Positions 36,801 to 47,228 are shown, counted from the stretch's first letter. The stretch: DNA of 64,000 bases from Anadara kagoshimensis (GCA_021292105.1 CM037871.1:51994700-52058699); one strand, 5' to 3'. The notes: generated by a model not told the origin, from the letters alone. Numbers and translations: made by a program.

Positions 36801-39800
36801 CAGGAATATGTGTATTCGCGTCCACAATCCAGGTGTATATTTAATTTTCGTGTCCACTTCTTGGCGGCTATGTAGTTATCTACCTGTCTTTAGGCTTTTT
36901 CTTTTGTTGATCATGTCTTAATGTTCCATAGTCATTGTAAACGGTTGAAAGGAATTGTTAATTCAGCCTCGCCAGTCAGTGTTTAAAGGGAAATCTCAAT
37001 GGAACCTTGTACATTACGCTGAAGTTTCGGTGAGAACCTTGTAAGTTACGGTGAAGACTTTTTTGTAAACGGTTAAAAGGAAACGTTAATTAAGCCTTGT
37101 TTAACCAGAAATTTCAATGGAACCATGCAAGTTACGGCGAAGTTTACAATTTACTTTATTGCATCTAATATGGAATACTTTTACAACGGTTATAGTCGAA
37201 TGCTGTCATGTTTTAAATTTGACAATAATTTTCGCGATTCTGTGAATATTCGCGTAAAATTTGAATTCGCGACAGAGTACTCGCGAAATTAAGCGTTAAT
37301 AAATCTCTTGCGATAAAAAAGTAATCTACAGTAATAGATTTTTCAAATTGTTGGTAGTAAGCAAGGGACATTATATTACAGTTTTACTGTAACAATGCTT
37401 CTTAGTCTATAATGTTTTCTGATAATATGCACATGTGTATAGTCAAAATGAAAGTAGAATTCGTCATTCATGTCTGATTTTTTTTACATTTTTTGACAGA
37501 TTGAATTTATCACAGACATCGATGTCCTCATCTTCACCAGGATCCACACCCGCCGGTAGATCTAAGAAGAGAAAGCGTGTTGCCTTGTCTGAAGAAGTGG
37601 AGGAATACTCTACAGAGAGTGCTAGCAGTGGGTTTGCTACCAGCTCTTCAGCTTCTGGAAATGTACAAATTAGTGAGACTGATGGTGAAGGAAAATTTGT
37701 TAAAATTGAAAACAAATCTGAAGATGTAAGTACCGATGAAACACATATACATACCAGTCCATGTTCAAATCACAAATTAAAAACATCAAAAACTGGCAAA
37801 TTTAGTTTTAACATATGATCGTCTACAAAATTAATATGTTGTGTAAGATAAATTAAAGGGGCTAGAAGGCCAGTATGCAAAGGTTTGTTTGGTTTCTGGG
37901 TAACAGTCAAAATTGCTGATTGGCAAGTTCAGTTTTAAAAAAAGTTAACAGAAAGTACATCTGTTCAAAAATTAAAATACTGCCCTGGAAAGAAGCAATT
38001 TTTAGTTTATTTCTATAGAATTCTTATAAGCGTGTTTCAAGGTATTCTTGTAAAATTATATTACCGGTACTTCCAGAATATGTGATGTTATCAATTTAAA
38101 AAGAAATAATTTATTAATTTCAAAACCCATCTTTAAAATGTTATGATCTCCAATAAAACATTTGTGAAGTATATTGGAAAGGAAAATGAGTTAATCTGAT
38201 TTCTTTTATTTTAAGGATATTGCTGTAGGAGGCTGGCAGATTAAACACACAGCTGGAGACCAGGAAACAACCTACAAATTCCACCGAAACTTGTTACTCA
38301 GGGCTGGAGAAACTTGTACAGTAAGTCAAATGTTAATTCACTTAAGACAGTAACGGATATTATTGTGAAATTTTTATTTAATAGTGCACACAATTTTGAT
38401 GTTAAATTTAATTTCTAAATCAGTCAAGTTTGTTTACATAATATTGAGGGTTCAGTTAAAGAGTTGTAGAGGAAACTGGAGTGTCTGGAAAAATCCACTT
38501 ACATTTGTTAATTGAACTGAGAAAACTTTCTCGCACTAAGATCTGTCCTGAGCAGGATTTGAAACCAGGGAGTGAGAAGGACTATTATCTGTAAGAAGGG
38601 GCTTCAGACCTCTCCATCACTGAGGCCTACTATGACCTGTAAAAAGGGGCTTCAGACCTCTCCATCACTGAGGCCTACTATGACCCGTAAGAAGGGGCTT
38701 CAGACCTCTCCATCACTGAGGCCTACTATGACCCGTAAGAAGGGGCTTTAGACCTCTCCATCACTGAGGCCTTCTGTGACCCATAAGAAGGGGCTTCAGA
38801 CCTCTCGATCACTGAGGCCTACTATGACCCGTAAGAAGGGGCTTCAGACCTCTCCATCACGGAGGCCTACTATGATCTGTAAGAGGAGGGCTTCAGGTCA
38901 CTCCATCACTGAGGCCCTGGTTCAAAAGGAGATCATTTCCAGATTTTAAATGTATACAAGTACTTAAAATACATGTATATTTTTATTGTAGGTTTGGAGT
39001 TCAGGTGTAGGACAGACACATGACCCACCAAATGATCTGGTTATGAAAGGATCTAGATGGTTTACTGATGATGAAATGAAGACTGTTCTCATAAATTCTG
39101 ATGGAAATGTAAGTATTGTTTATAAGTAACAAATTATTTGTATATCATGGTAGTATTAGGGGTTCCTTTTGCAATTTTATGACAATTAAACAATAATTTA
39201 ATGTGTCTGTGTTTCTATTCCTGATAGTCGAAATCACTAATCCAAAATTGCCGTTCGCTACTAATTCCTGAGAAATTTTTTGAAAAAGTAACCCATTTTA
39301 GCAAATTTGTGAAAAAAATACTGTAAAAAGGGCTATATTTTTCATGAATTTTGGAAATTTGGCTACTAATGATATGATAATTACGGGAACCTAGTAGTTA
39401 TTGGTCATGTTTTTCCCTTCCTTTCATAATTCTTGCACAAATAAACAATAATTTATCATGTACACCATCAAATGAGGGGCTTGACATTATCTATTCATTT
39501 CACTTGGTTGAACAAGCACCTGTTTCCATACATGTAATAAAAACTTAACTCTGTCAATCAATCAGCAACACAAAATATTTATTTTCAATTCCAAAAGTGT
39601 TGTTTCTTTTTGGAAAACTCAATTTATTGTCTGTTTTAATAGAGGGAATCATATTCATTATTTGGTAGATTATACATGTATATACAGACGAATAGTATGT
39701 ACCTCAACTTGCAAATCCTGGCTTAAGAATTCCTTAAGGATTGTCAATGTAAATAATACCAATAATTTTTATTTTTGATGCAGGGGACTGTATAGAATTT

Positions 39801-40720
39801 AAAACTACTAGAGTAATCAATTTCTAAGATCTGAGATGTACACATTGAAATTATGTCTTCCATAGGAAAATCAATTGTCCAAGTCTTTTAACGTTCATTT
39901 ACATTTATTTATTTATTTATAGGAGGTGGCTAGTAGAGATATGAAGAAGTCTATCCAGCGTACATCTTCATCATTCCGTTCTAGTGGTTATGATGATTTA
40001 GATTCTGTAAGTACTAAGTTAGAGTCTTGATGTATCATTGCCTCTAAATCTTCGCAATACTGGTATCTGTTTTGATTGCCAATTTTATCTTTTATTGTAT
40101 GTACCTGTCATACAGGTAAGATAGTCTTGCATAAAATACCATTATCCCTCTAGGTGCTTCATTCAGGCTAGCCAGAAATAGCAATATGACTGGTTACCTA
40201 GACATATTGAAAGTTTTTACAGGTACAAGTTAAATATTAAATTGTTAAATAGTGGCAGATGCAAGAAAGCAGCCCTTTCCAAGGATTCAGTGTGTCCTGG
40301 AAAAGGTTACCAAAACAATGTTAGTCAAGGAAAGATCAGTATGACCTATTATCCACAAAACTTTGGCATAAAAAATTACTATACTTATATATTTCAGATA
40401 TGAACTTATCTGGTTATCATTATACCATTCATCCATTGTAACTTTGCACTTTTAAGACTACTATTGGTTGCATGATGATTACTTAATTTCGACTGAGGTT
40501 TTGTCACATCTGTCTGGTCCGGTGTTAAAATATTTAAAATTTGGTTGAAATTGATTGATAATGCTTAGGTCTTTTATGGTCTAGATACATAGATGTTCAA
40601 CTGTCTTAATTGTTATTAGCATATCTGATAGAGTTTATAAAATTCTCGAGTTATAAATAATTTTTTTTCCTATATTTGCAGAGACGTCGTAGTAAAGATG
40701 AGAGATGTTCCATTATGTAG
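19652..40720 (+). CDS. LMN: Nuclear lamin (B-type-like), complete 11-exon gene, 598 residues
   Basis: Lamins are nuclear intermediate filaments under the inner nuclear membrane. Joined exons 19652-20079, 27475-27607, 29508-29657, 30240-30407, 32589-32714, 33421-33641, 37500-37725, 38216-38320, 38992-39108, 39923-40006 and 40682-40720 total 1,797 nt with one open frame. The head (1-53) ends in SPSP at 44-47, a mitotic phosphorylation-type site. Coil 1A begins at [20 protein letters not shown]. The rod ends at [13 protein letters not shown] (about 409), where lamins usually have KLLEGEEER. The nuclear localisation signal KKRKRV is at 431-436. The lamin-tail Ig domain spans about 473-575 ([34 protein letters not shown]). 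The protein ends CSIM, a CaaX box for farnesylation, so it should be membrane-linked. The NLS plus CaaX argue against a cytoplasmic molluscan IF protein. All splice sites are GT-AG. Confidence 0.96.
20925..21010 (-). mobile_element. tRNA-like SINE head fragment
   Basis: The minus strand carries a B-box-like GGATTCGAGTCCC and a tRNA-like context. The body is not clearly preserved. Confidence 0.35.
21790..21960. repeat. Dispersed repeat, copy A
   Basis: Shares CCAAACTCAAAATAGTTxAG and TAGGCCTTCCTTTTGTAC, in the same order, with 26050-26190. It is probably a piece of an unidentified interspersed element. Confidence 0.6.
22976..24230. mobile_element. 1.26-kb TA-flanked DNA transposon remnant (pogo/Tigger-like?)
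   Basis: Inverted ends CCGTAATCCTTCTATGTATT (22976) and the complement of CCGTAATCCTTCTATATATT (to 24230), each bordered by TA. Subterminal text GTCCGAAxATxTAG, GTCCGAxATTTTGG and GTGTCCGAA is typical of some pogo/Tigger-related elements. A minus-strand frame of 85 residues at 23477-23734 shows no recognisable transposase domain. Confidence 0.75.
26050..26190. repeat. Dispersed repeat, copy B
   Basis: Second copy of the repeat at 21790-21960, in the same intron and orientation, about 4.2 kb away. Confidence 0.6.
27475..27607 (+). CDS. LMN: Lamin exon 2: coil 1B
   Basis: Acceptor ATATAG, donor AAT|GTATGT. It completes K143 and encodes [20 protein letters not shown] onward to KENN (187). Confidence 0.93.
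27608..29507 (+). other. Lamin intron 2
   Basis: AT-rich. It holds a small tandem CATAATAAGGGxAA near 27730-27770. Otherwise nothing was recognised. Confidence 0.6.
29508..29657 (+). CDS. LMN: Lamin exon 3: coil 1B
   Basis: 50 codons (188-237), [20 protein letters not shown] to QVHQQ. The acceptor follows a T-tract (TTTACAG); the donor is CAG|GTACGG. Confidence 0.94.
29658..30239 (+). other. Lamin intron 3
   Basis: AT-rich. No repeat or gene was recognised. Confidence 0.6.
30240..30407 (+). CDS. LMN: Lamin exon 4: end of coil 1 and coil 2 start
   Basis: 56 codons (238-293), [20 protein letters not shown] to YESMYERR. Acceptor TTTCAG, donor AGG|GTAAGT. Confidence 0.93.
30613..30632. repeat. 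Poly-G tract (20 G) in lamin intron 4
   Basis: An uninterrupted G run on the transcribed sense strand. G runs of this size can form quadruplex structure and are often mis-sized in assemblies. Confidence 0.9.
30660..32461. mobile_element. AACAAGAGGCCC-type bivalve repeat with internal 165-bp satellite
   Basis: The left end reads TTAGCTCACCTGAGCCTTT and the right end CAGGTGAGCGATGTGGCCCC then TGGGCCTCTTGTTT. These are the inverse of the ends AACAAGAGGCCC...GCTCACCTG seen at 47685 and 62212. Just inside the left end is a GTCGTCGTTGTCGTCGTCGT stretch, like the GACGGACGACGGAC text at 49300. It sits entirely in lamin intron 4, antisense to the other copies. Confidence 0.75.
30800..31980. repeat. 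165-bp tandem satellite, ~7 units with a 3-unit (~496 bp) higher order
   Basis: The anchor GTAGATTCAAGTTTGTTCAA recurs at 30961, 31127, 31291, 31456, 31622, 31788 and 31954. Units alternate as types A, B, C, A, B: GGATATATAAAGAAAATTTT type, then CATAGTCCCTGGGGGTAGGG type, then GGAGTATATAGAGAAAATCT type. This implies duplication of a trimer. Confidence 0.92.
32589..32714 (+). CDS. LMN: Lamin exon 5: coil 2
   Basis: 42 codons (294-335), [20 protein letters not shown] to KLRSQ. Acceptor ATTTTAG, donor CAG|GTAAGA. Confidence 0.92.
32715..33420 (+). other. Lamin intron 5
   Basis: AT-rich. Nothing beyond simple sequence was recognised. Confidence 0.6.
33421..33641 (+). CDS. LMN: Lamin exon 6: coil 2 end with helix-termination motif
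   Basis: Codons 336-408 plus two bases. It contains [20 protein letters not shown] then EEER, the conserved intermediate-filament end motif with Val where Gly is usual. Acceptor TTTGCAG, donor AG|GTAAGA. Confidence 0.95.
34260..34520 (-). mobile_element. tRNA-derived SINE, family 2
   Basis: Minus-strand tRNA-like head (GTGAGGCCTCAGTGGCAGTT...) at the right, and a body with ACTTGCTAAAGATTGGTGGT and CTTGACTGGGG. It is related to the copies at 1573, 38455, 46195 and 60010. Confidence 0.6.
35031..35447. mobile_element. 417-bp element, CAGGGTTCGTACAG ends, 6-bp target duplication
   Basis: Ends CAGGGTTCGTACAG (35031-35044) and the complement of CAGAGTTTGTACAG (35434-35447) are inverted with two mismatches. 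TATGAC flanks it exactly (35025-35030 and 35448-35453). The interior repeats CCCTAAAAAGxCCTTxAATTT. It is non-coding. Confidence 0.85.
35658..36083. repeat. 213-bp direct tandem duplication
   Basis: 35658-35870 and 35871-36083 are almost identical; I saw one or two mismatches, including CAAAAATTTAC versus CAAAATTTTAC. A recent duplication, or an assembly artefact. Confidence 0.92.
36275..36292. repeat. Poly-G tract in lamin intron 6
   Basis: 18 consecutive G on the sense strand. Confidence 0.9.
36340..36500 (-). mobile_element. SINE family 2 fragment (duplicated piece)
   Basis: Contains GTAATGGTGTTTTACTC twice and TTTTAGGATGGTGTAG twice, text shared with the family-2 SINE bodies. The tRNA head is missing. 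Confidence 0.5.
36740..37331. mobile_element. 592-bp TA-flanked MITE
   Basis: CTGTAGATTACTTT at the left and AAAGTAATCTACAG at the right are inverted, with TA on both outer sides (36738-36739 and 37332-37333). Next to the ends are ATCGCGAG and CTTGCGAT. The interior is rich in TTCGCG and CGCGA words and holds a duplicated GTTAAAAGGAAAxGTTAATT motif. mariner-type insertion at TA is inferred. Confidence 0.8.
37500..37725 (+). CDS. LMN: Lamin exon 7: NLS and start of tail domain
   Basis: Completes R409 and encodes [27 protein letters not shown] (NLS), an acidic/serine linker, then [12 protein letters not shown] (to 484), the first strand of the tail fold. Acceptor TTTGACAG, donor GAT|GTAAGT. 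Confidence 0.95.
38216..38320 (+). CDS. LMN: Lamin exon 8: tail Ig domain
   Basis: 35 codons (485-519), [20 protein letters not shown] to RAGETCT. Acceptor TTTAAG, donor ACA|GTAAGT. GGWQIKH matches the conserved GNWQIKR strand. Confidence 0.94.
38455..38582 (-). mobile_element. SINE family 2 fragment (3' body)
   Basis: Text such as GAAAACTTTCTCGCACTAAG and CCTGAGCAGGATTTGAAACC (B-box-like on the opposite strand) matches the other family-2 copies. Confidence 0.5.
38583..38920. repeat. 48-bp minisatellite in lamin intron 8, ~7 units
   Basis: The unit contains CCATCACTGAGGCCTACTAT plus GACCCGTAAGAAGGGGCTTC. It begins inside the tRNA-like head of the adjoining SINE (GAGGCC end), so it probably arose by amplification of that head. 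Confidence 0.9.
38992..39108 (+). CDS. LMN: Lamin exon 9: tail Ig domain
   Basis: 39 codons (520-558), [20 protein letters not shown] to LINSDGN, matching the conserved WAxGxGxxHxPPxDLVxK region. Acceptor ATTGTAG, donor AAT|GTAAGT. Confidence 0.95.
39109..39922 (+). other. Lamin intron 9
   Basis: Contains text shared with intron 1 (TTTGGCTACTAA near 39358, compare 21170). No exon or intact element was seen. Confidence 0.55.
39923..40006 (+). CDS. LMN: Lamin exon 10
   Basis: 28 codons (559-586), [20 protein letters not shown] to YDDLDS, the last tail-fold strand and a serine-rich linker. Acceptor TTATAG, donor TCT|GTAAGT. Confidence 0.92.
40007..40681 (+). other. Lamin intron 10
   Basis: AT-rich. 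Nothing was recognised. Confidence 0.6.
40682..40720 (+). CDS. LMN: Lamin exon 11: CaaX exon and stop
   Basis: 12 codons and a stop: [12 protein letters not shown]. The basic stretch followed by CSIM fits a farnesylated CaaX end; Met at the last place favours farnesyltransferase. Acceptor TTTGCAG. Confidence 0.95.
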   Translation, partial: RRRSKDERCSIM

Positions 40721-40990
40721 ACTTTATAATTGCCAATTAGGTCATCATTAAAGTGCATCGCCTCATTTTATCATACTGGATATTTGTTTACAAAGATTCC
40801 TGCCAATTTGAGAAGATTAATGGACCAATACTCTGGCCTCTTACAGTATTTTATGTTTTTGTGCACTACTTCACACAAGTCCAGTTTTATGGACACCCTT
40901 TCAAAAGCGTAGAAACTTAGAAACTAAATTTCGAACATTAGACCAACTGTTTAACACAAGAATGTTTTATGTACGAAATAGATGGTAAAC

Positions 40991-41034
<44 letters not shown>

Positions 41035-44000
41035 GACCTTCAGTAAAGGAAAAGGTATCTTAAAACAATCCAATCATAAGGCAGAAAACAGATTTTGAAT
41101 GCCATAAATATTATTTATTACGAAAACATGGCTTTGTGTTATTTTAAAATTTCTCCACAACTATTTAGGCTATCTCACTTTTATAACTACATGTTGATGC
41201 TTAAAAAACGTAACAATGATTGATAATATCAAATATTTTACTTATAGGCCCTTTTGTTGCATATGGATGGTCAAATTTTTCATTTATTATAAATGCTATA
41301 TATAAACAAATTTATGTGGTTTTTTTTTTTTTTTTTTTTGTTATATATACATATTTTGGAGGCCAGAAACACGAGTTGTGAAAGATTTTGTCCAGTATAT
41401 ATGGGATATTTATAATGCTTTTGTTTAGCATGTGCTTTTAACCCACCCTACAGATAAAACCAATTGTCTGTCATTAGATTTGATTTTGTGTGTGTTTATC
41501 AGGGTCATTTGAATGACTGTCTTTCTGCACAATATTGGTCACAGTTATGAAAGGGAACATTTGAATTGAATATAATTTTCTTAAAGTTCACCTTTAATTG
41601 TATATCTAATTTATTTAATTGCTTATGAACACAGTATCGGCTTTTGTACATTTGACAGTTATATAATATAAAATGCGAAAATCCTGGTACCGGGTAATAA
41701 AAATAATGGTAGTTATTTTGTTTCACATACGTACATTAGTGGAAAAAAAATGATTTACAAGTTTGTCCATAGGAAGAGTTAAAAGTTCTTCCAACCTTGT
41801 GAAAATACAAGTAAAAATGATAAATTTATCGGAGCATCATAAAAACTAAATGCAATATTTGTCACCATTTATATTCTAATTCTCTGTATCGGAAAGGAAT
41901 TTTTTTCTTATCTTCATTTTATTTTTCCCCAGTGATAAGTTGAGTGTATCATTGTAATTATTGCATAAAGTAATATCTGAGTATTTTAATGCAATTTTTG
42001 TCAAAATGCAACGTGTCGCTTGTCTGTCAGATAGAACATATTTTGTTAGCTTCATTTTAAACCACTGAGTGAAAGAAAATCAAACTTGTGTGTTAACCAT
42101 GACGCATGATCAAAACGTAAGCATATTTGCAAACATCAATACCTCAGTTTTCACATTGAATGCAGAAGTTGACATTTTTCTTCAGTTTTCAAGTAATAAC
42201 AATATACATGTATTCTACTTTAATATATATATATATATATATATACATTTGTATTGTAAGCTTTTAAAACTACATAAAAGTGTCCTTATATCTCTTGTTT
42301 TATTGTTATGTAGGTACATGTATAGTAGTACATACTGTCCCGAATATACTGAGAACACTTAAGACTTGCCTAAGTTGGGGTTTAGTACTGTATTTGAGCA
42401 GCCATTGACATTATGGCATCTAATAATAATGTAACTACGTAGTTTATACTTTGTTAAATGCTGTCAAATGTGATCTTTTTCTGATAGATGTCTGCTACAT
42501 GTATTTTAATTTGATATTCTTATAATTAGCCCTTTAGTAGAATATCTTTTTTAGTACTTTATTAACCTTTCATTAACAAAGCTATCATCAGATTTTTTTT
42601 AAATATTGCCAAAAATGTTGAGACAAAGGGTTTTAATAAATAAAGTGTTCTGCAAAATGTACTGGATATATAAGAAGAACATGTAAAGGCAATACGGAAT
42701 TTTGTAAAGCTTCATCAGTTGAAGCAGTAGATCTATATGTACAAAGATGATCTTGTTACTGTAGGCAGTAAAATTGTGCAATTTATTATAAATAACTCAT
42801 TCTTCCTTAGTCACTTGGTATACAAGTTTTGTTCAAGTTAATTGAAACAGTTGCCCCTTTCGGTTTTAATAAATAACAAGATTCCAGCCAATTTTATAAA
42901 GTATATGATTTAAATGTGCCAATGTCACTAAGAAATAATGCAGTGCAATAGACATTTATGGTACATAATTTGATCCGTCTCTAATGGATAGGGACACTCA
43001 ACATCTGTGATAAATAATACGAGATTGAAGTCTCAGATTTTGGTTAAATCATGCATTTTATAAAAGAATTTCACATCATTTCACTCCCACTATAATTCAA
43101 ATAGATAGTTCTGGCGGTTTAACTTTAAAATTTAAAATTGTTCTCATTATTTCACGTCACTATGATTTAAATAGATAGTTTTGTCTTCATTGTTTAAGTT
43201 TGTAATCACTGAAAATATACAGCATACAAGCCTTGCTTCTGTAAATTATATTGTCGTATTGAACATAGACTCTTGATGTAACATGTATTTCGTAGCTTGC
43301 TTCTAAATTATAAATCATGCGTAAAAACAAATAACAAATATTACCTATATTTTGTTATTACAATTATACATTTGTGTAATCTGACTTGTGATAATGTCTC
43401 AGATTACTGCTTGTCATACACACTGATGACAATATCAGTGTTCAATCTAGGATTTTAAGAAGGGAATATTTTCAAAAACTTTCGTCTAAACCACCATTTT
43501 TGCATTCATGTAATGTAAAATGTTGCCAACTAAGACTTCAGCAAATGGGTCATTTGGCAAAATTGGGGATCAAGGGCCCCTTTATAGAATGAACACTGAA
43601 ATAGTAATAGAAGCTTACATTGCAGCTTTCCTTGTGAAGTGCATGAGCATTATATATTTTGGCATAAAAAGATGATAAAAGAATAGGGAATCTGTTGAAA
43701 TAGCAGGAGCCATTATTATTTGTGTAACTTTTATAAGATGTATCCTGAACTACACATATCATTATTATTAATTCTGTGTTGTTTGCACAGTGTGTTCTTA
43801 TATAAACTGGTAGGTTATTGGTTGAGAACATAATCAGATTCGGAATATATACTATACACAAAGTGCTTTTTCTTGCCAGACATTTATTCCCCCTGCAAAA
43901 CAAGGTTCAATGGGGTATATAGGAATCGCCCTGTCCTTGGCATTATCATGCCTGCTCCATATCTTCCATGTCTACAGATGGATTTTCATCAAACTTGGAA

Positions 44001-45690
44001 CAAATGTAAACCAACATGAGTCAATGTGATGCATAACAAATTTAGGCGCATAATCCAATGACAAAACCTTTCTTTTAATATGAATCACAAACATACTATT
44101 TATAACTTTTTATTGAACTTACATTTTCTATTAATTTAGGTCTTGTTGACGAGACTATAGTATAGTTACATGTATATTACTTTTAGACTTTAATTCTTAC
44201 CCACTAACATTTATGTTGGTAGATATACCTATATACCAGTGATGAGAAAGGTTTTTTTTTATGACATTAGAATATTTTTTGATCTCGTAGGTTATTATAT
44301 TCACTCTGAAATGCTCAACCAATAATTTTAAATCCAGTTTAATTTATAGCAGCTAGTGTGTTTCTTTTTTAAAACCATTTACATTTACATATTAATATAA
44401 GATTCATTATGTCATAATATTTGATGTGTACGTGTTTATAACCAATTTTGTTTACTTTTCTTTGCCTACCTGTTTTTATTTTATTATTAATTGTATGTGA
44501 TACAATGCATTAGTATGCTTTTATACTAAAAAGGGTTTATTTAATTATGTTTACTTAGTTTTTGTTAATTTTATAAATTCTTATTTAAAAACCTTAGTTA
44601 AATTAATAGTGCTAACAGTATACAAATTGTCACTTCCAAGAGTCCAAGAAATCTTGTCTATGGAAATTGTGTTGCATAATTTTCAGATAGGAAGAAAAAA
44701 AATATGAGCTTTTTCAATCGCTTGTCTGTTTCTGAAAATCTTGTCCATTGCACATTTTTCAAGCAGGAAAAAGAATGCAAGATTTTCTTTTGCATGACAT
44801 GTCAGTTTCAGGAAACAAACAGATTTGTACCAGGCTGGTGATGATAATTTATTTACTGTGAGCAAGGGTCGATAACTAAATGTATATTTGCATGCAACTT
44901 TCCCACATGAAATGTTGAAAGCAATGAATTTTTTTTATTCAGGTTATTTTTTGCATTTTTTGCATTTTTAGGTCTTGCTAAAAAGTGAATCAATAAAAAG
45001 CATTGTTAAAAAATTGTTCTTGTAAATAACAAGTTTATTTTTGGAAAAGAAATCATGTAATTAATGATTAACACAATGTATTTTAGCACTAATTTTTGCG
45101 ATTTTATAAATGCTGAAGCTTTTCGTGAATTTTTGTCATTTTATACATAAAACTAGTGTTTTTTTTTTTTAGGCAGACTTACAAAAAACCTTGTTTTATC
45201 ACCATGCATTTGACATGTTTGAAACATTTCCATTATATATTGTCAAATAGGCTAATTTAGTGATTAAAATGAACAATGGATTGTGTTGGTGCAGTCTAGA
45301 CCTATTATTTTGAAATGAAATGCTTGGAAACTGAAACACAAGATTTGTGATTTAAATTCTGGCAATTTTTCAAGAGAGAACACTTCATTTCAATGTTTTT
45401 AGCTGCTACATGTAGACCATTTGTTCAGAATAATTATGGTCTTGTAAAACATTTTGCACTAGGAAGATTCAAAGAATCCAGTTTTTTTGTCGACTAATTT
45501 AAATGTTTCCTTGGTAATAATGTATCTGTATTTTTAGTATCATTTTAGTAGTTCGTTCTTTGTAAGTAAGGAAATAGATGCATGTAAACATTGTTTGGTT
45601 ATGGATAGATTACTTATAGGTCATACATATTCTGCTGTTCTCATTTATTTCATAATAAACTATAGAAACCCTCTATTTATGTCTTTGTTA
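40721..45690 (+). other. Lamin 3' UTR and AT-rich downstream region
   Basis: No coding signal. Poly-T runs at about 40994-41028 and 41321-41339 and an (AT)n at about 42222-42245. Possible polyadenylation signals AATAAA occur at 41695, 42635-42644 and near 44990. I cannot tell which is used, so the length of the 3' UTR is unknown. A piece near 43890-44070 (TTCCCCCTGCAAAACAAGGT, GGGGTATATAGGA) resembles a common molluscan interspersed sequence. Confidence 0.6.
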
Positions 45691-45708
45691 TAAAAAATAT
45701 TGGATAAT

Positions 45709-46170
45709 TGGTTGGTTGAATGTTGCCTAACGTCAAATCAGCAATTTTTCAGCTATTCACGAAGAGAACTATTTTATTAATCTCTATGGATCAATTGATA
45801 ATTGAATGTTGCTTAACGTCGCATCAGCAATTTTTCAGCTATTCACGACGAGAACTGTTTTATTAATCTCTATGGATTAATCTGAACAATTTTGTGTATG
45901 CATGTGAAGTGCGAGTGTGTTGTATGGTCTGCCTTGTACTAGCGTACACTCGGGGCCACTTTTAACATGCTAGCTCACAGAGCCAGTACGCCGCAGACAA
46001 GTGTGCCACTCCCCCAGTCCATTATACTGATACCAGGTGAATCAGTAAAGGCCAACGGCAAGGAAAATTCTCTTTCCCACATGTGGTCTGAGCGGGACTC
46101 AACCTCACAGCGGTGAGAGACCCTGGATTTGAAAGACTGACATCTTATCCATTAGGCCACCGTGGCCTCT
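45709..46170 (-). mobile_element. tRNA-derived SINE, family 1, copy 3 (double tail)
   Basis: Same head, core and tail as the copies at 7127 and 15785. The exact 14-bp duplication AAATATTGGATAAT lies at 45695-45708 and 46171-46184. It is longer (462 bp) because the 3' tail, from the GAGATTAATAAAA region to GTTAAGCAACATTCAA, is present twice (45712-45790 and 45800-45880). Confidence 0.93.
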
Positions 46171-46194
46171 AAATATTGGATAATATAAATACAT

Positions 46195-46430
46195 TGATGG
46201 GAGTGGAGTAATGGTGTTTTATGACCTAGTCAAGATTCTTTAACATATACAGAGGTGGTCTGTTCTGGGATGGTGGAGGAAATTGAGTGTCCTGAGAAAA
46301 CCACTGACTTTGACAAGCTAACTGACAAACTTTCATACATTTGTACACTAGGATGATCTGTCCCTAATGGGATTCCAATCAAGGTGGTGACATGCGCTGT
46401 AACCCAGTCAGCCACGAGGTCCTCATAAAT
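46195..46430 (-). mobile_element. tRNA-derived SINE, family 2, next to copy 3 of family 1
   Basis: The minus-strand head has GAGGACCTCGTGGCTGACTG (A-box-like) and GATTGGAATCCC (B-box-like). The body has CTTGACTAGGTCATAAAACA with CCATTACTCC. It resembles 34260 and 60010. Confidence 0.65.
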
Positions 46431-46838
46431 ACAGGATGATGGTATCTAAATAAAGTGTAAGGTACTGTATATAAAGAAACATTCCCGGGGGAACAATATT
46501 TGCCATTTTATGGTGATTATTGTATTACGAATATATCATCACTGAAATATTTCATTTCTTTTGGTTAAGAAAATCAAAACTGCAAAAGTTTCTTATACAG
46601 TACAAGTATCCAAATTGAGAATGTTTAGATTACAGCTGAACTTCACAACTCTTGAATATTGTTTGTTAGTCATTTTGGGCTGCTAAGTCTAATTTTAAAC
46701 TCTGAACACCTTGGTAACTTTAAATTAAGCTATGAATTTAAAGTAAATGAATAATCCTACACTGGTTATGCAGGGATACTAAATGAGTTCAAATTTACTA
46801 TATATTGTATATATTACACAAGAGCTTTCAGTAAGCAC

Positions 46839-47060
46839 TGTAACAACCCACTTTGAAAAAATTACGCACTTTGAAAAAAAATTTCAAATCGCGTTAAATT
46901 CGGGACAAGCTCAACGCACTTTGAAAAAAATTTTCAAAGTGCGTTAAAAAATGGTTCAGCTCAACGCACTTTGAAAAAAAGTATTTTTTTTTATTTCAAC
47001 AGCGTTAAAAAACACCTGTGACAACCCAGTTTGAAAAAATTACGCACTTTGAAAATTTTT
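46839..47060. repeat. Left terminal inverted repeat of the 6.68-kb element
   Basis: Tandem ACGCACTTTGAAAA units in the left arm; counterpart at 53150-53518. Confidence 0.85.
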
Positions 47061-47192
47061 CTTCTCAACCATAAAACATCTTTGATTTCAACAATTTTCT
47101 TGGAGCTCTTCTTTACGGGAGACCCGATAATAACCAACAGGAATAAACGTGCACCAGACAGTTTGATAGACAGTACGTTCAAAATGGCAAAG

Positions 47193-47200
<8 letters not shown>

Positions 47201-47228
<28 letters not shown>
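47201..47228. repeat. (GA)n microsatellite
   Basis: About 12 GA units, inside the 6.68-kb element. Confidence 0.95.

Larger units (their letters stand above)
33642..37499 (+). other. Lamin intron 6
   Basis: 3.9 kb holding a SINE (34260-34520), a 417-bp element (35031-35447), a 213-bp tandem duplication (35658-36083), a G tract, a SINE fragment (36340-36500) and a TA-flanked MITE (36740-37331). Confidence 0.8.

Noticed and set aside
19652..40720. Cytoplasmic intermediate-filament protein instead of lamin
   Set aside because: The KKRKRV nuclear signal between rod and tail and the terminal CSIM CaaX box mark a nuclear lamin.
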